A program made the position numbers and the translations under genes. 64,000 nt of DNA from Bacteroidota bacterium (GTDB lineage Bacteria; Bacteroidota; Bacteroidia; Bacteroidales; FEN-979): positions 58,918 to 122,917 of the forward strand of contig JAPLDH010000016.1 in the NCBI GenBank assembly GCA_026391355.1, read 5' to 3'. Position 1 is the stretch's first letter; the number at the start of each line of letters is the position of its first letter. Under the pieces are notes generated by a model. The model searched no databases and was not told the origin of the DNA. It saw only the letters and a program-made list of their open reading frames with translations. Shown piece after piece: positions 26,050-35,480 of the stretch.

Positions 26050-26919
26050 TTATTTGCTGGTACTGTAAACTGTTTGAAGAAATGCTTTCAGGGATAGAGG
26101 TTTCCGGCCAAGCAATGATTCCAGTGTTGTGCCTGGAAGATTAAACTCATCCCGTTTGATGGCTTCAGCGAACGCTGCCGTGAATCCCACATACATTTCA
26201 GGAATACCTGCTTTGATAAGCTGTTCTGTAAATACTTCCTTCGGGGGGTCGAGGTACTCAATTTTCTTGCCGGATATTTCCGAAAGAATATCTGCAACAT
26301 CTGAAAAGGAATATGACTTATCGGATGAAATAGAATACTCCTTATTGCCGTGACCTTCTGTTGTAAGGACATGAGCTGCAGCCTCGGCCATATCGATGCG
26401 CGCAGCGAAAGGAGTTTTACCGGTTCCTGCAGGAAAGAAAACACCGGTTTCCGGCAATTTTTCCCCTAAGAACATTGGGATACATTCTGCATAGAGGTTA
26501 TTTTTGAGGATGGTATAAGTCATTCCTGAATTTTTGATTTGATTTTCGGCCTTAACATGACCGTCTGTAATAAAGGCAATGGCAGACTGAAATGGGTCCT
26601 TAATGTCGGCACTGGTATATACTATATGCCTGACACCAGCCTTTTTGGCTGCATTGATGGCATTTACATGCTGTCCTCCCCTGTCATTCATGTCATTTGA
26701 AGAGATAAGTAATAATTTCTCAATGCCGGTAAATGCTTTCACCATTGAATCAAAATCGGTGTAATCCCCGGTCCTTATATCAATTCCTTTGGCAGCCAGA
26801 TCAGCGGCCTTGTTTTTATCCCTTGCCAGTGCAGCAATGCCACTGGATGGTATCGTTTTTAAAAGAAAGTCAATGGTCGCTTTCCCAAAATGTCCTGTTG
26901 AACCTGTTACGAGTATCAT
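26050..26919 (-). CDS. NmrA/QorB-like NAD(P)H-binding oxidoreductase
   Basis: A Rossmann start MILVTGSTGHFGKATIDFLL binds NAD(P)H. GDYTDFDSMVKAF, LLLISSND, HVNAINAAKKAGVRHIVYTS and MTYTILKNNLYAE follow the atypical-SDR pattern of NADPH:quinone oxidoreductase 2 (QorB/YtfG). Length is 289 aa. It probably reduces quinones or other electrophiles in the cytosol. An HxlR-type inverted repeat lies upstream, in line with the way QorB homologues are often regulated; no HxlR gene is in the window. Confidence 0.85.
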   Translation of the reverse strand: MILVTGSTGHFGKATIDFLLKTIPSSGIAALARDKNKAADLAAKGIDIRTGDYTDFDSMVKAFTGIEKLLLISSNDMNDRGGQHVNAINAAKKAGVRHIVYTSADIKDPFQSAIAFITDGHVKAENQIKNSGMTYTILKNNLYAECIPMFLGEKLPETGVFFPAGTGKTPFAARIDMAEAAAHVLTTEGHGNKEYSISSDKSYSFSDVADILSEISGKKIEYLDPPKEVFTEQLIKAGIPEMYVGFTAAFAEAIKRDEFNLPGTTLESLLGRKPLSLKAFLQTVYSTSK

Positions 26920-26999
26920 ATCTGTATTTTTTAATAAGTGATTGAACTAAATTAATTTAAGGAGGCAAAAGTAAGTATATTTGCTATCCGTTTTATAGT

Positions 27000-27017
27000 A
27001 CTATCTAAATTGATAGT
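27000..27017. promoter_or_regulatory. inverted repeat ACTATC-TAAATT-GATAGT, possible HxlR-type operator
   Basis: A perfect 6-bp inverted repeat with 6-nt spacer about 80 nt upstream of the QorB-like gene. Sites of this shape (ACTAT...ATAGT) are bound by HxlR-family redox regulators such as B. subtilis YodB. The assignment is by resemblance only. Confidence 0.45.
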
Positions 27018-27105
27018 GATATCCTTTCAGTACGTAATGCAAAATGCAATGACAAAATCAACAAATCAGTGTTATCAGTACCCGGAGTCGCTTTACTTGA
27101 TTTTT

Positions 27106-28357
<1,252 letters not shown>

Positions 28358-28494
28358 GATGGTTTTTCAAATGGCACTTAATCGAATATTCTGCACAGCC
28401 AACGGAGCAGCCTACCTGGAAAAAACGCTCGCTCTGACCAGTCTTCGCCGGAGCAATCTGACAACATCACCTTGTTGATTGTCAAGAATATATT

Positions 28495-28806
28495 GTGGTC
28501 AACAAGAATCGGCAAAGGGTGGTCAGGAATACCGTTTTTTACACAAGGGAGCATTCAGAGCCAAAATGGAAATTGATCACCAACCATACAGCCAGGAAAA
28601 CTTTCATCACCAATAGCATCGTTCTGGGAATGAATACCAAAACGATCAAGGATATCACCGGCCACAAAAAAGACAGTGTTTTTAACAAGTATGTGAAGAT
28701 CTCTGAGGAGTTTAAGAAGCTGGAGATGGAAAGGACATGGGATAATATTCAAACGATTACAAAAAAACCAGGACTCATCAAATTTTTTATTTCAAAGTAT
28801 TTGTAG
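28495..28806 (+). pseudogene. C-terminal remnant of a tyrosine recombinase
   Basis: The frame (GTG at 28495) encodes the C-terminal catalytic part of an integrase very close to the one at 33252-34541: REHSEPKWKLITNHTARKTF, LGMNTKTIKDITGHKKDS and FNKYVKISEEFKKLEMERTW. It retains the Arg of HTAR, the His of GHKK and the Tyr nucleophile of NKYVK but lacks the arm-binding and core-binding domains. It cannot be active alone. It precedes the AbiEi-like gene by 63 nt, the same order as in the intact module. Confidence 0.85.
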
Positions 28807-28830
28807 AATACGTTTTGTTCACTATATTTG
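28800..28830 (+). promoter_or_regulatory. Bacteroidota promoter TTTG-N19-TATATTTG
   Basis: TTTG (28800-28803) and TATATTTG (28823-28830) are exactly 19 nt apart, an excellent match to the Bacteroidota consensus. It drives the AbiEi-like gene at 28870 and overlaps the end of the integrase remnant. Confidence 0.75.
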
Positions 28831-28832
28831 CA

Positions 28833-28852
28833 TGTTCACGTGCACGTGAACA
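28833..28852. promoter_or_regulatory. 20-bp perfect palindrome, probable operator of the AbiEi-like gene
   Basis: TGTTCACGTGCACGTGAACA is perfectly palindromic and lies 3 nt downstream of the -7 box, covering the expected transcription start. AbiEi-type antitoxins are known to repress their own promoter through inverted repeats, so this is the likely binding site of the downstream protein. Confidence 0.65.
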
Positions 28853-28869
28853 GAGTAATAAAATGAACG

Positions 28870-29895
28870 ATGGAAAAGAATCTTCTGAAAATTGCCCTGA
28901 ATAAACTGAAGGATCAAATCCCAATTGATCTTCAGTGGAACCTCGTTGATCCAGCCTTGAAACACAACAAGGGGGGTACCCTTATGCCAGCAAATGAGAA
29001 AATAACCCTCACGATTAATGGTTTGATATTTAAGTACCGGGTTGAAGCCAGGAATCAATTACGTACTATTCACCTGCCAAACATCTTCGAACTCCAAAAA
29101 GAAACCAATGATTTGCTGGTCGTTGCAGAAATCATCTATCCCAACTTGCGGGTAATACTGAAAGAAAGAGGGATTAACTATATTGATACAACCGGGAATG
29201 TTTTCATCAAGGCAGGGAATAATGTAATTTTCATTGAAGGCAGGAAAAACGAAGAAATTGAAAAACCGGGTTTCAAAGACAGGGCATTTAATAAAACAGG
29301 ACTGATTCTTATTTTTCATTTACTTCACAGGGAAGATTTTATTAACCAGCCTTATCGGGACATTGCGGCTACGTATGGCATTGCTGTCGGCAATGTGACA
29401 TATATCCTTAAAAACCTGGAAGAATTGGGCTACGTAAGGAAAATTGAAAACCGAAATTTCAAAATACTAAACAAGAAAGCGCTCCTTCAGCAGTGGGTGC
29501 AGAATTATCCGCTCAAATTAAAGCCAGCCCTTCATGTTGGGAACTTCACCCTCTTTAATAAAAATATCAGAGATTGGAAAACCCTGAAATTTGACCCGCA
29601 AACTGTACTATGGGGTGCTGAGCCGGCGGCAAGCCTATTGACAGATTATCTTGTTCCTGCAGAGTTGACAATCTATACAACCGAAACAAGAACGGAATTG
29701 ATTAAAAATCTGAAACTGATTTCAGATGATTTGGGTAACCTGAAGGTATACCGGAAATTCTGGCAATTTAAAGAAGAATCGGAATATAAAGTTCCTCCTA
29801 TTCTTGTTTATGCAGACCTTGTTAATACCGGAGATACACGAAACATTGAAACAGCACAAATGATCTATGACAAATATATTAAAGGAAAACTTTGA
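28870..29895 (+). CDS. winged-helix AbiEi-like antitoxin/regulator
   Basis: 341 aa. The N-terminal half is a PD-(D/E)xK-like alpha/beta region of unknown role (LLVVAEIIYPNLRVILKERG, IDTTGNVFIKAGNN). The middle has a winged helix (YRDIAATYGIAVGNVTYILKNLEELGYVRK). The C-terminal part (WGAEPAASLLTDYLVP, VYRKFW, ILVYADLVNTGDTR, AQMIYDKYI) matches the pattern of type IV antitoxins paired with nucleotidyltransferases. A 20-bp palindrome at the promoter suggests autorepression. The next gene, a nucleotidyltransferase, overlaps by 29 nt but is truncated, so the antitoxin is probably an orphan now. Confidence 0.7.
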   Translation: MEKNLLKIALNKLKDQIPIDLQWNLVDPALKHNKGGTLMPANEKITLTINGLIFKYRVEARNQLRTIHLPNIFELQKETNDLLVVAEIIYPNLRVILKERGINYIDTTGNVFIKAGNNVIFIEGRKNEEIEKPGFKDRAFNKTGLILIFHLLHREDFINQPYRDIAATYGIAVGNVTYILKNLEELGYVRKIENRNFKILNKKALLQQWVQNYPLKLKPALHVGNFTLFNKNIRDWKTLKFDPQTVLWGAEPAASLLTDYLVPAELTIYTTETRTELIKNLKLISDDLGNLKVYRKFWQFKEESEYKVPPILVYADLVNTGDTRNIETAQMIYDKYIKGKL

Positions 29896-30170
29896 GAAAT
29901 ATCTTAAAGCCCGGTATGGTTCGACGATAGATGCTCTTTCAAGGACGTTTTCTAAGTTCGGAATTGATTATTTCCTGATAGGCGCTTTAAGCAGGAATTT
30001 GTGGGTACAACACCTCGAAGGTCTTCCACCCATAAGAATGACAACCGATAAGGATTTTGCAGTCCTGGTAAACGACAAGGATCAGTATCATGATATAATG
30101 CAACACTTGATCGATTTAGAAAATTTTGTTGAAGATCCGGAACCATATAAACATGGATCAGACAACTTCG
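29867..30170 (+). pseudogene. truncated nucleotidyltransferase (AbiEii-like toxin remnant)
   Basis: The frame starts inside the antitoxin gene and encodes an N-terminal nucleotidyltransferase core: FGIDYFLIGALSRNLW, then MTTDKDFAVLV with the metal-binding acidic pair. At about 30155-30170 the sequence switches to a fragment of a TOTE-type helicase gene, and the frame then runs out of phase through that fragment to 30271. About 100 of the expected 200-plus residues remain, so toxin activity is unlikely. Confidence 0.75.
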
Positions 30171-30440
30171 GCAAATATTTTTTTATTCAAATCCCTATTC
30201 CGTGGAAGGGAAGACACCTTTGCCCTTCGATGGGAAAAGAATGGCAAAGCCACTTATTTCCCGAGGTATGATTATGATCCTTACCAGTTCCGCCTGCATA
30301 AAATGAAAGGTGGAACCATTCAGACCTTTCAAAATAAAAAACTTAGTGCACTTGCTGATGAACAGATAGAGAAATACCTGAACGGGGATTATTTCATTGG
30401 CATTTATCCCTTGCTGAACTCTAAAATTCACTTGGAATAG
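30153..30440 (+). pseudogene. 5' fragment of a TOTE-type primase-helicase gene
   Basis: The frame encodes IFLFKSLFRGRED, ALRWEKNGKATYFPRYDYDP and YQFRLHKMKGGTIQTFQNKK, nearly identical to residues 5-85 of the protein at 36281-39283. It stops at 30438-30440, just before the first catalytic motif. A possible own start is the ATG at 30153. It lies in the position the helicase gene occupies in the intact module, so it is the stub of a second copy, not a random insertion. Confidence 0.85.
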
Positions 30441-30464
30441 TGTACCTACCAAATCACAAAACAT

Positions 30465-30839
30465 ATGCAATACGAATTCTCGAAACCGGAAAAAAAGATC
30501 GTCCGTCAGGTCATTGAAATCGGACTGTAGCGGGATTATCAATCCAGCATCCTTGATATTGATGATCTCATTCAACAATGGAAATCGAGAAAGTTGAGCA
30601 ATAAGGAGGCATATCTCAAGATCTACTCAAAAGTCAAAGATAACGATAAGTATATCGCGCGAATGTATAACGAACTTCGTGGATCAACATACATGCTGAC
30701 ATTACAGGGACTGCTTGCAAATAAAACCATTTCTGAAGCTGACCTTAATGTGAAATGTAAAATGCGAGGAAAATTATATTTCGCATTTTACGTTCTACAT
30801 ATGTCTTCGTACAGGAAGTTGATCTGTTCAGTGTTGTAA
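30465..30839 (+). pseudogene. small conserved-type ORF with in-frame TAG
   Basis: From the ATG at 30465 the frame reads MQYEFSKPEKKIVRQVIEIG, then a TAG at 30528-30530, then continues in the same frame with DIDDLIQQWKSRK, AYLKIYSKVKDNDKYIARMY and LANKTISEADL. The uninterrupted composition on both sides of the TAG indicates a point-mutated gene. Its 3' end runs into a hairpin repeat (30750-30800). Function of the intact form is not known to me. Confidence 0.6.
30750..30805 (+). repeat. ATGTAAAATGCG hairpin repeat
   Basis: GTGAAATGTAAAATGCGAGG and TTCGCATTTTACGTTCTACAT form a long imperfect inverted repeat, followed by ATGTCTTCGTACAGG, a degenerate form of the TGTCGTGGTACC motif. It belongs to the same family as the copies at 28215, 31620 and 33020. 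Confidence 0.5.
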
Positions 30840-30867
30840 CCTTGTTTACCCTAAACTTTTAAACTAT

Positions 30868-31608
30868 ATGAAAAAGTTGTTCATTATCTTTTTTGTTCTC
30901 CTCCTGGCTGTTCCGGCTGAACAGTTGCTGGCCCAGAAGGGAGTCTGGAGCATCGGCATAGAAGGAGGGCCTGGCCTTTCGCTGATATACGGGAGCGAAA
31001 GTGTTTACAGCCATTCGAAACCCGCACTGTCGGGAGCTGCGGGGATCTTCGGTGAATATGGATTTGCGCCTCACTTTTCAGCCAAACTGGCCTTGGAATA
31101 TGAACGGATCAGCACGTTCACCGACAACCACTCGGCCTTGCTGCCAACCGGGGGCCGGCTAAGGTACAACCTGGACTACATTTCACTGCCGTTGCTGGTC
31201 AAATGGCATACAGGCCGCGGGATCGGTTTCTTTGTCAATGCCGGGCCTAGTATTTCCATGCTGTTGCAGGAGTCGCTCTGGTATTATCCCGATACCCGCA
31301 AAGAAAAGGCGGCGAATGAAACGAATGCATATCATTTGATTAACCTTGCGGCAACGGCCGGGGTCGGGATCACGGTTCCCGTTTGGAAGAGGATCCTACT
31401 TTCCCTTGAGGTGCGGGATAACCTTGGAGTGCTGAATATCCGTTCAGGCACCTCGGAATTTGAACGAAACAGCTATTTCTCTGCAGGGGCCACAAAGGGG
31501 TATACCAATTCAACACTATTATTGGTAGATTTTTGCTACCAGTTTGGCGGATACAAGGGTCTGCCGTGCTCACCGAACGATCCCGACTTTCAGTACATCC
31601 ACAAATAA
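30868..31608 (+). CDS. porin-family outer-membrane beta-barrel protein (PorT-like)
   Basis: Signal peptide (KKLFIIFFVLLLAVPAEQLLAQ), then alternating beta strands: WSIGIEGGPGLSLIYG, GIFGEYGFAPHFSAKLALEYE, YNLDYISLPLLVKWHT, GFFVNAGPSISMLL, and AATAGVGITVPVWKRILLSLEVRD. This is the eight-strand outer-membrane beta-barrel pattern of Bacteroidota PorT-family proteins. The last strand is followed by an unusual 22-residue tail. It is a single gene between repeat elements. The role (structural or transport) cannot be stated. Confidence 0.85.
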   Translation: MKKLFIIFFVLLLAVPAEQLLAQKGVWSIGIEGGPGLSLIYGSESVYSHSKPALSGAAGIFGEYGFAPHFSAKLALEYERISTFTDNHSALLPTGGRLRYNLDYISLPLLVKWHTGRGIGFFVNAGPSISMLLQESLWYYPDTRKEKAANETNAYHLINLAATAGVGITVPVWKRILLSLEVRDNLGVLNIRSGTSEFERNSYFSAGATKGYTNSTLLLVDFCYQFGGYKGLPCSPNDPDFQYIHK

Positions 31609-31619
31609 GGTATGAGCTA

Positions 31620-31690
31620 AATGTAAAATGTAAAATGCAAAGTATCTTACATTTTGCATGTTACATTTTACATTTGTCGTGGTACCCGGA
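31620..31690 (+). repeat. hairpin repeat with TGTCGTGGTACCCGGAGC
   Basis: AATGTAAAATGTAAAATGCA pairs with TGCATGTTACATTTTACATT to form a long hairpin, immediately followed by TGTCGTGGTACCCGGAGC. It sits between the convergent porin and T9SS genes and may serve as a bidirectional terminator or be a mobile repeat. Confidence 0.6.
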
Positions 31691-31799
31691 GCAGGAAACA
31701 CTCCCTGACTGACTGCGAAAGCATGACCTCTCTCCCAAAACCCGGACAATTGTAAAATAAAGTTTCGGGAGCTTATTGTAATTTGCAAATAATGTTGGT

Positions 31800-32666
31800 T
31801 CAAATCTTTACTAACCTGGAAACATGTTTCGTGCCACCGGAAATCACCTCCATAATATATATTCCCCGCTTTAAATCGCCAATATAGAGTTCGCTTCCTT
31901 CAAGATTTTGTACCGTTTTCACCAGCTTTCCAGTCATATCATGAAGGGTCAAGGAACTCACAGTTACAGGGAATCCCCCTTTTCTGAATATGAGCCAGTC
32001 GAATGCAGGATCGGGAAAAGCCTTGATGTCGCCTTTTTTCATGTCCGCCGAATCATTTGTGGGCAACTGGGATAGGATAATTTTATAATGAATTACGGAT
32101 TGATCATGGGTCACACTGAATCCTAATGTATCCATCTGGCAGAAGGGTGCGCCAAAGATGGTGTCCCGTATCAGCGTATCGTGCTGCACCACTGTATCCA
32201 CCATTATTATCTTTTGCCTGATGTCGGACAAGCGCGTAATTAATATCAGATCCCCAAAAATCGATCCGGTTACGAGGTAACCGGTGTGGAGGTTAACGAG
32301 GAAGATCCCTTCCATGCGATCAGCCCCGGAACCCAGCAAGTTCCATGAACCTGATGTTGAATACATATAGACCGAGATATTGGATCCCAGGCAGGACTCG
32401 ATAATATACGGAAATCCACCCTCCGCAAACATCATGGACAAGACTTTGCACCCACCGTATTCCTGGCACTTTTGAAACACAAGATCCCCGTTGAAATAGA
32501 TCCGGTAACCTACCCCCCGTGTACAGGTGTAAAATCCGGTATCCTGGTAACCAGGATTTGGCGCCAGTCCGCATTGCTGGTGGTCAAAGCCGTTGAATGG
32601 AAGCTGCGGGAAAAGGCTGATGCCGTTGAAAAAAAGGAGAGAGATACAGAGGATAATTCTTTTCAA
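31800..32666 (-). CDS. secreted protein with T9SS type A sorting domain
   Basis: Signal peptide (KRIILCISLLFFNGISLFPQ). Residues 25-205 form a domain with no recognised family, containing several Cys residues and strands such as FNGDLVFQKCQEYGG and GIFLVNLHTGYLVTG. From about residue 210 a T9SS sorting domain is clear: IKAFPDPAFDWLIF, LTLHDMTGKLVKTV, LKRGIYIMEV and RLVKI at the end. It would be exported through T9SS. The sensor-like propeller strand pattern is weak and I do not assign a function. It is convergent with the porin gene. Confidence 0.8.
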   Translation of the reverse strand: MKRIILCISLLFFNGISLFPQLPFNGFDHQQCGLAPNPGYQDTGFYTCTRGVGYRIYFNGDLVFQKCQEYGGCKVLSMMFAEGGFPYIIESCLGSNISVYMYSTSGSWNLLGSGADRMEGIFLVNLHTGYLVTGSIFGDLILITRLSDIRQKIIMVDTVVQHDTLIRDTIFGAPFCQMDTLGFSVTHDQSVIHYKIILSQLPTNDSADMKKGDIKAFPDPAFDWLIFRKGGFPVTVSSLTLHDMTGKLVKTVQNLEGSELYIGDLKRGIYIMEVISGGTKHVSRLVKI

Positions 32667-32790
32667 GAGAATATACGGTTTGATGGATTCAGGCTTAAGC
32701 CCGGGAATATTCTACTGCCGAAGACCCCGGACTTCATTACAAGGTTTTCAAAACCTCCAATAAAAGTAATAATTAATTGTAAATCGTAAT

Positions 32791-32985
32791 TTATTTGTTT
32801 TTCTTCTGCTTTCTCAGCACAAGAGCGGTCAGATCGTCATTCCACAGTTCGCTTCATCATCTATAAATCTAAGTCATTTTCTAAAAATACCTGTTCTCCA
32901 TCAAGGTTTAGTAGATCTATTTCTTTTAATTGGTTTCTCGACATACCGCATAGATATGGATAATAATAACCCAAAGAATCATTTT
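32791..32985 (-). pseudogene. degenerate protein-coding remnant
   Basis: On the minus strand, 32868-32985 reads YYPYLCGMSRNQLKEIDLLN then DGEQVFLENDLDL-stop. A different frame at 32791-32850 reads WNDDLTALVLRKQKKNK-stop, which resembles the end of SpoIIE-type phosphatases (DD-T-L-V). Both lack upstream coding sequence. The remaining 585-nt gap (32667-33251) otherwise holds a hairpin repeat and the integrase promoter. Confidence 0.3.
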
Positions 32986-33019
32986 AATCTTCTAAAATGG
33001 ATTGTTCCGTCTGCAAATA

Positions 33020-33069
33020 CTTCACATTTCGCACCTGACATTTCGCAGTTGTCGTGGTACCCGGAGCCG
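33020..33069 (+). repeat. hairpin repeat with TGTCGTGGTACCCGGAGC
   Basis: ACATTTCGCACCTGACATTTCGCA is followed by GTTGTCGTGGTACCCGGAGC, matching 31675-31692. A similar GTACCCGGAG precedes the integrase fragment at 27106. Confidence 0.55.
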
Positions 33070-33187
33070 GTTTACTTGTTTTTTAACTCAATTTAACTAT
33101 ATTTTTCTGTATCAGTTGTTTATCAGTCACTTATTTTTTAGAATATTTCCAAATAAACCCCATATTTCTCCATTTTATGAATTTTTT

Positions 33188-33208
33188 GGGTACCCGATTT
33201 GGGTACCC
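33188..33208. promoter_or_regulatory. tandem GGGTACCC palindromes before the integrase
   Basis: Two identical 8-bp palindromes GGGTACCC (33188-33195, 33201-33208), 13 nt apart centre to centre, sit 44 nt before the integrase start and just upstream of a -7-like TATATTCG (33221-33228). They could be operator or integrase arm sites. Confidence 0.4.
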
Positions 33209-33251
33209 AGTTTTATTTCGTATATTCGCATCTCTCTAGCAATTCCGAAAT

Positions 33252-34541
33252 ATGGCCAACATTCATTTCTACCTTCAATCAGGCAAAGTTAATAAAAAAG
33301 GTCAACAACCCATCATTATGCGGATAACTCATCAGTATATCCGCACTATCATTTTTGTTGGCCATGTTGTGAAACCAAAGCACTGGAGCCAGACTAATGA
33401 AAAGGTACTAAAGCAAAGAGAGGATGAGCCTGAAAACAATTATATCGCCATCAATGAACGGCTTAGCCTGGTAAAAGAAAAAGCTGAAAGAGCCATAAAC
33501 GATGCCTTAAGAGACGAGATTGTGATAACTGAGGCCTATCTGAAAAATGCGATCATCAATCCTGCCGGGAAACAAAGAAAAACCAACCGGACTTTCTATG
33601 AAGTTCTTGATGAATATATCGAGAGCAGTAAGGCGATCAAAGCTGAAAGAACAATCGTTTGTTATGGGACATTCAAGAACTTCCTGCAGGATTTTGAAAG
33701 GGATACAAAGTACAAGGTTGACCTTCATTCCATCAACCACAAGTTCTTCGATAATCTGAGGACCTACGCTTTTATCAAAAGGAACGCCAAGGACAATTAC
33801 TTTGCAAAGATCATCAGTACCCTGAAAGCATTCCTTACCTGGTGCCATAAAAGAGGCTATGTAAAAGACCTGACCTATAAAGATTTTAAGGCCACTGAAC
33901 GGGATAAAGATGTCATCTACCTGACGATGGAGGAACTAATGACGCTCTATAATTTCCAATTCACCTCTTACAAAAGAAACAGGGCCAGGGATCTTTTCTG
34001 TTTCATGTGTTTCACCGGAATGCGTGTTTCAGATCTCCAGAACCTAAAAAGGGAGCACATCCGGGATGGACAGATCTTTAAAAACATCGTGAAAACGCAC
34101 AAGACCGAAGTCATCCCCCTGAACCAATACGCCAGGGCCATCCTTGTAAAGTATGCGGATTTGGAGAACAAACCGCTACCTAAGCTCTCCGCACAGAAGA
34201 TCAACGATCATATCAAAGAGTGTTGCGAGGAAGCCGGGATAACGGACTTGGTCAACTATGTCGATTATTCAGGAGGGAAAGCCCGCGAGCATTCAGAACC
34301 GAAATATAAACTTATCACGAACCACACTGCCCGCAAGACATTTATTACAAACAGCATCATGCTGGGGATGAATACCAAGACCATCAAGGAAATCACTGGT
34401 CACAAGAAAGACAGTGTATTCAACAAATACGTAAAGATCTCGGAAGAGTTTAAGAAACTGGAAATGGAGAGAACATGGAATAGTATTCCAATGGAGGTTA
34501 AGAAATCCGGGAAGTCCCAAAAGAAAAAAACGAAGGAATGA
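33252..34541 (+). CDS. tyrosine-type site-specific recombinase (integrase), full length
   Basis: 429 aa with the Bacteroidota integrase layout: arm-binding domain (residues 1-95: ANIHFYLQSGKVNKKGQQPI, VVKPKHWSQ), SAM-like core-binding domain (about 110-205), catalytic domain. Catalytic residues: Arg in FTGMRVSDLQNL (about 256), Lys in KTHKTEVIPL, His-Arg in TNHTARKTF (about 357), His in GHKKDSV and Tyr in NKYVK (about 391). It catalyses integration/excision of a mobile element, probably the one carrying the following genes. Att sites could not be identified. Its C-terminus is duplicated in the remnant at 28495-28806. Confidence 0.95.
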   Translation: MANIHFYLQSGKVNKKGQQPIIMRITHQYIRTIIFVGHVVKPKHWSQTNEKVLKQREDEPENNYIAINERLSLVKEKAERAINDALRDEIVITEAYLKNAIINPAGKQRKTNRTFYEVLDEYIESSKAIKAERTIVCYGTFKNFLQDFERDTKYKVDLHSINHKFFDNLRTYAFIKRNAKDNYFAKIISTLKAFLTWCHKRGYVKDLTYKDFKATERDKDVIYLTMEELMTLYNFQFTSYKRNRARDLFCFMCFTGMRVSDLQNLKREHIRDGQIFKNIVKTHKTEVIPLNQYARAILVKYADLENKPLPKLSAQKINDHIKECCEEAGITDLVNYVDYSGGKAREHSEPKYKLITNHTARKTFITNSIMLGMNTKTIKEITGHKKDSVFNKYVKISEEFKKLEMERTWNSIPMEVKKSGKSQKKKTKE

Positions 34542-34598
34542 ATTCGTGAAATTGTTAAAAAACAGTTGTTTGCTAATGATTGATGTTAAAATATTTAT

Positions 34599-34606
34599 TA
34601 AGTTTG
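34599..34606 (+). promoter_or_regulatory. -7 element TAAGTTTG of the AbiE promoter
   Basis: TAAGTTTG matches TAnnTTTG and lies 67 nt before the AbiEi start, 5 nt before an 11-bp inverted repeat. No well-spaced -33 TTTG is evident. Confidence 0.45.
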
Positions 34607-34611
34607 TAAGC

Positions 34612-34642
34612 GCGAAACGTATCACATTGTAATACGTTTCGC
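34612..34642. promoter_or_regulatory. 11-bp inverted repeat, probable AbiEi operator
   Basis: GCGAAACGTAT (34612-34622) and ATACGTTTCGC (34632-34642) are perfect inverted repeats with 9-nt spacer, downstream of the -7 box and 31 nt before the AbiEi ATG. AbiEi antitoxins repress their operon through inverted repeats, so autorepression is inferred. There is no T-run, so a terminator for the integrase is less likely. Confidence 0.6.
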
Positions 34643-34673
34643 TCCTGATCACTTAAAAGAACTTAAAAGAAAA

Positions 34674-35480
34674 ATGCAGAATTATAATTATCTGGAAGAC
34701 TTTATAGATGAACTTCGTTCCAATGGAAAGTATTCCTTTACATTGAGTGACGTAAAAAATCGATTCCCGTTCTCACCTGAAGCAATAAGACAATCTGTAA
34801 ATCGACTCAGAAAAAAAAATAAAATAGCTCAGGTGCGGAAAGAGTTTTATGTAATTGTTCCACCGGAATACAGTGCCACAGGGATTATTCCCCCATCATT
34901 CTTTATCCCGGACCTGATGAACTTCATGGACAGGGATTATTATGTAGGTCTTCTCAATGCAGCATCGTATTATGGAGCAGGGCACCAGCAACCGCAGGAA
35001 CATTTTATAATCACTGTCCCTCCGACTATTCTACCTATTGCCAGCCATTCGATAAAAATTAACTTTTGTAAGAAACAGAGCTGGGACAAACGTTTTGTCA
35101 TTGATCAGAAAACGGAAGCAGGATATCTGAAAATCTCTTCTCCAGCGTTAACGGCTTTAGATTTGGTATTCTACCAGGATCGAGTTGGAGGTCTCAATAG
35201 AATCTCAACTGTTTTACAGGAATTATCAGACCAGATCAAACCAAATGCACTCCGGGATTGTTCAAAATCATACAATATTATTTCAGTGGTTCAGCGCCTG
35301 GGGTTCTTATTGGAAAACGTATTGGAGCAATCGGATTTGGTTAAGCCCTTGAAAAAATTTCTTCATGATACAAAATCCTTTCCATTGTTGTTGAACACAA
35401 AAGGTCCAAAAACCAAAGATCTACAAATTGATAACGATTGGAATATTCTAACCAACGTAACCGTTGAACCCGATATATGA
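34674..35480 (+). CDS. type IV toxin-antitoxin antitoxin, AbiEi family
   Basis: 268 aa. N-terminal winged helix (TLSDVKNRFPFSPEAIRQSV, RLRKKNKIAQVRKEFYVI), then the AbiEi core: GIIPPSFFIPDLMNFM, YYVGLLNAASYYGAGHQQPQ, ITVPPTILPI and LKISSPALTALDLVFYQD. These are hallmark stretches of AbiEi_4-type antitoxins. It binds the promoter inverted repeat at 34612-34642 by inference and neutralises the AbiEii nucleotidyltransferase by a type IV mechanism (no direct toxin contact). Its stop codon overlaps the toxin start by 4 nt (ATGA), giving translational coupling. Confidence 0.92.
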   Translation: MQNYNYLEDFIDELRSNGKYSFTLSDVKNRFPFSPEAIRQSVNRLRKKNKIAQVRKEFYVIVPPEYSATGIIPPSFFIPDLMNFMDRDYYVGLLNAASYYGAGHQQPQEHFIITVPPTILPIASHSIKINFCKKQSWDKRFVIDQKTEAGYLKISSPALTALDLVFYQDRVGGLNRISTVLQELSDQIKPNALRDCSKSYNIISVVQRLGFLLENVLEQSDLVKPLKKFLHDTKSFPLLLNTKGPKTKDLQIDNDWNILTNVTVEPDI

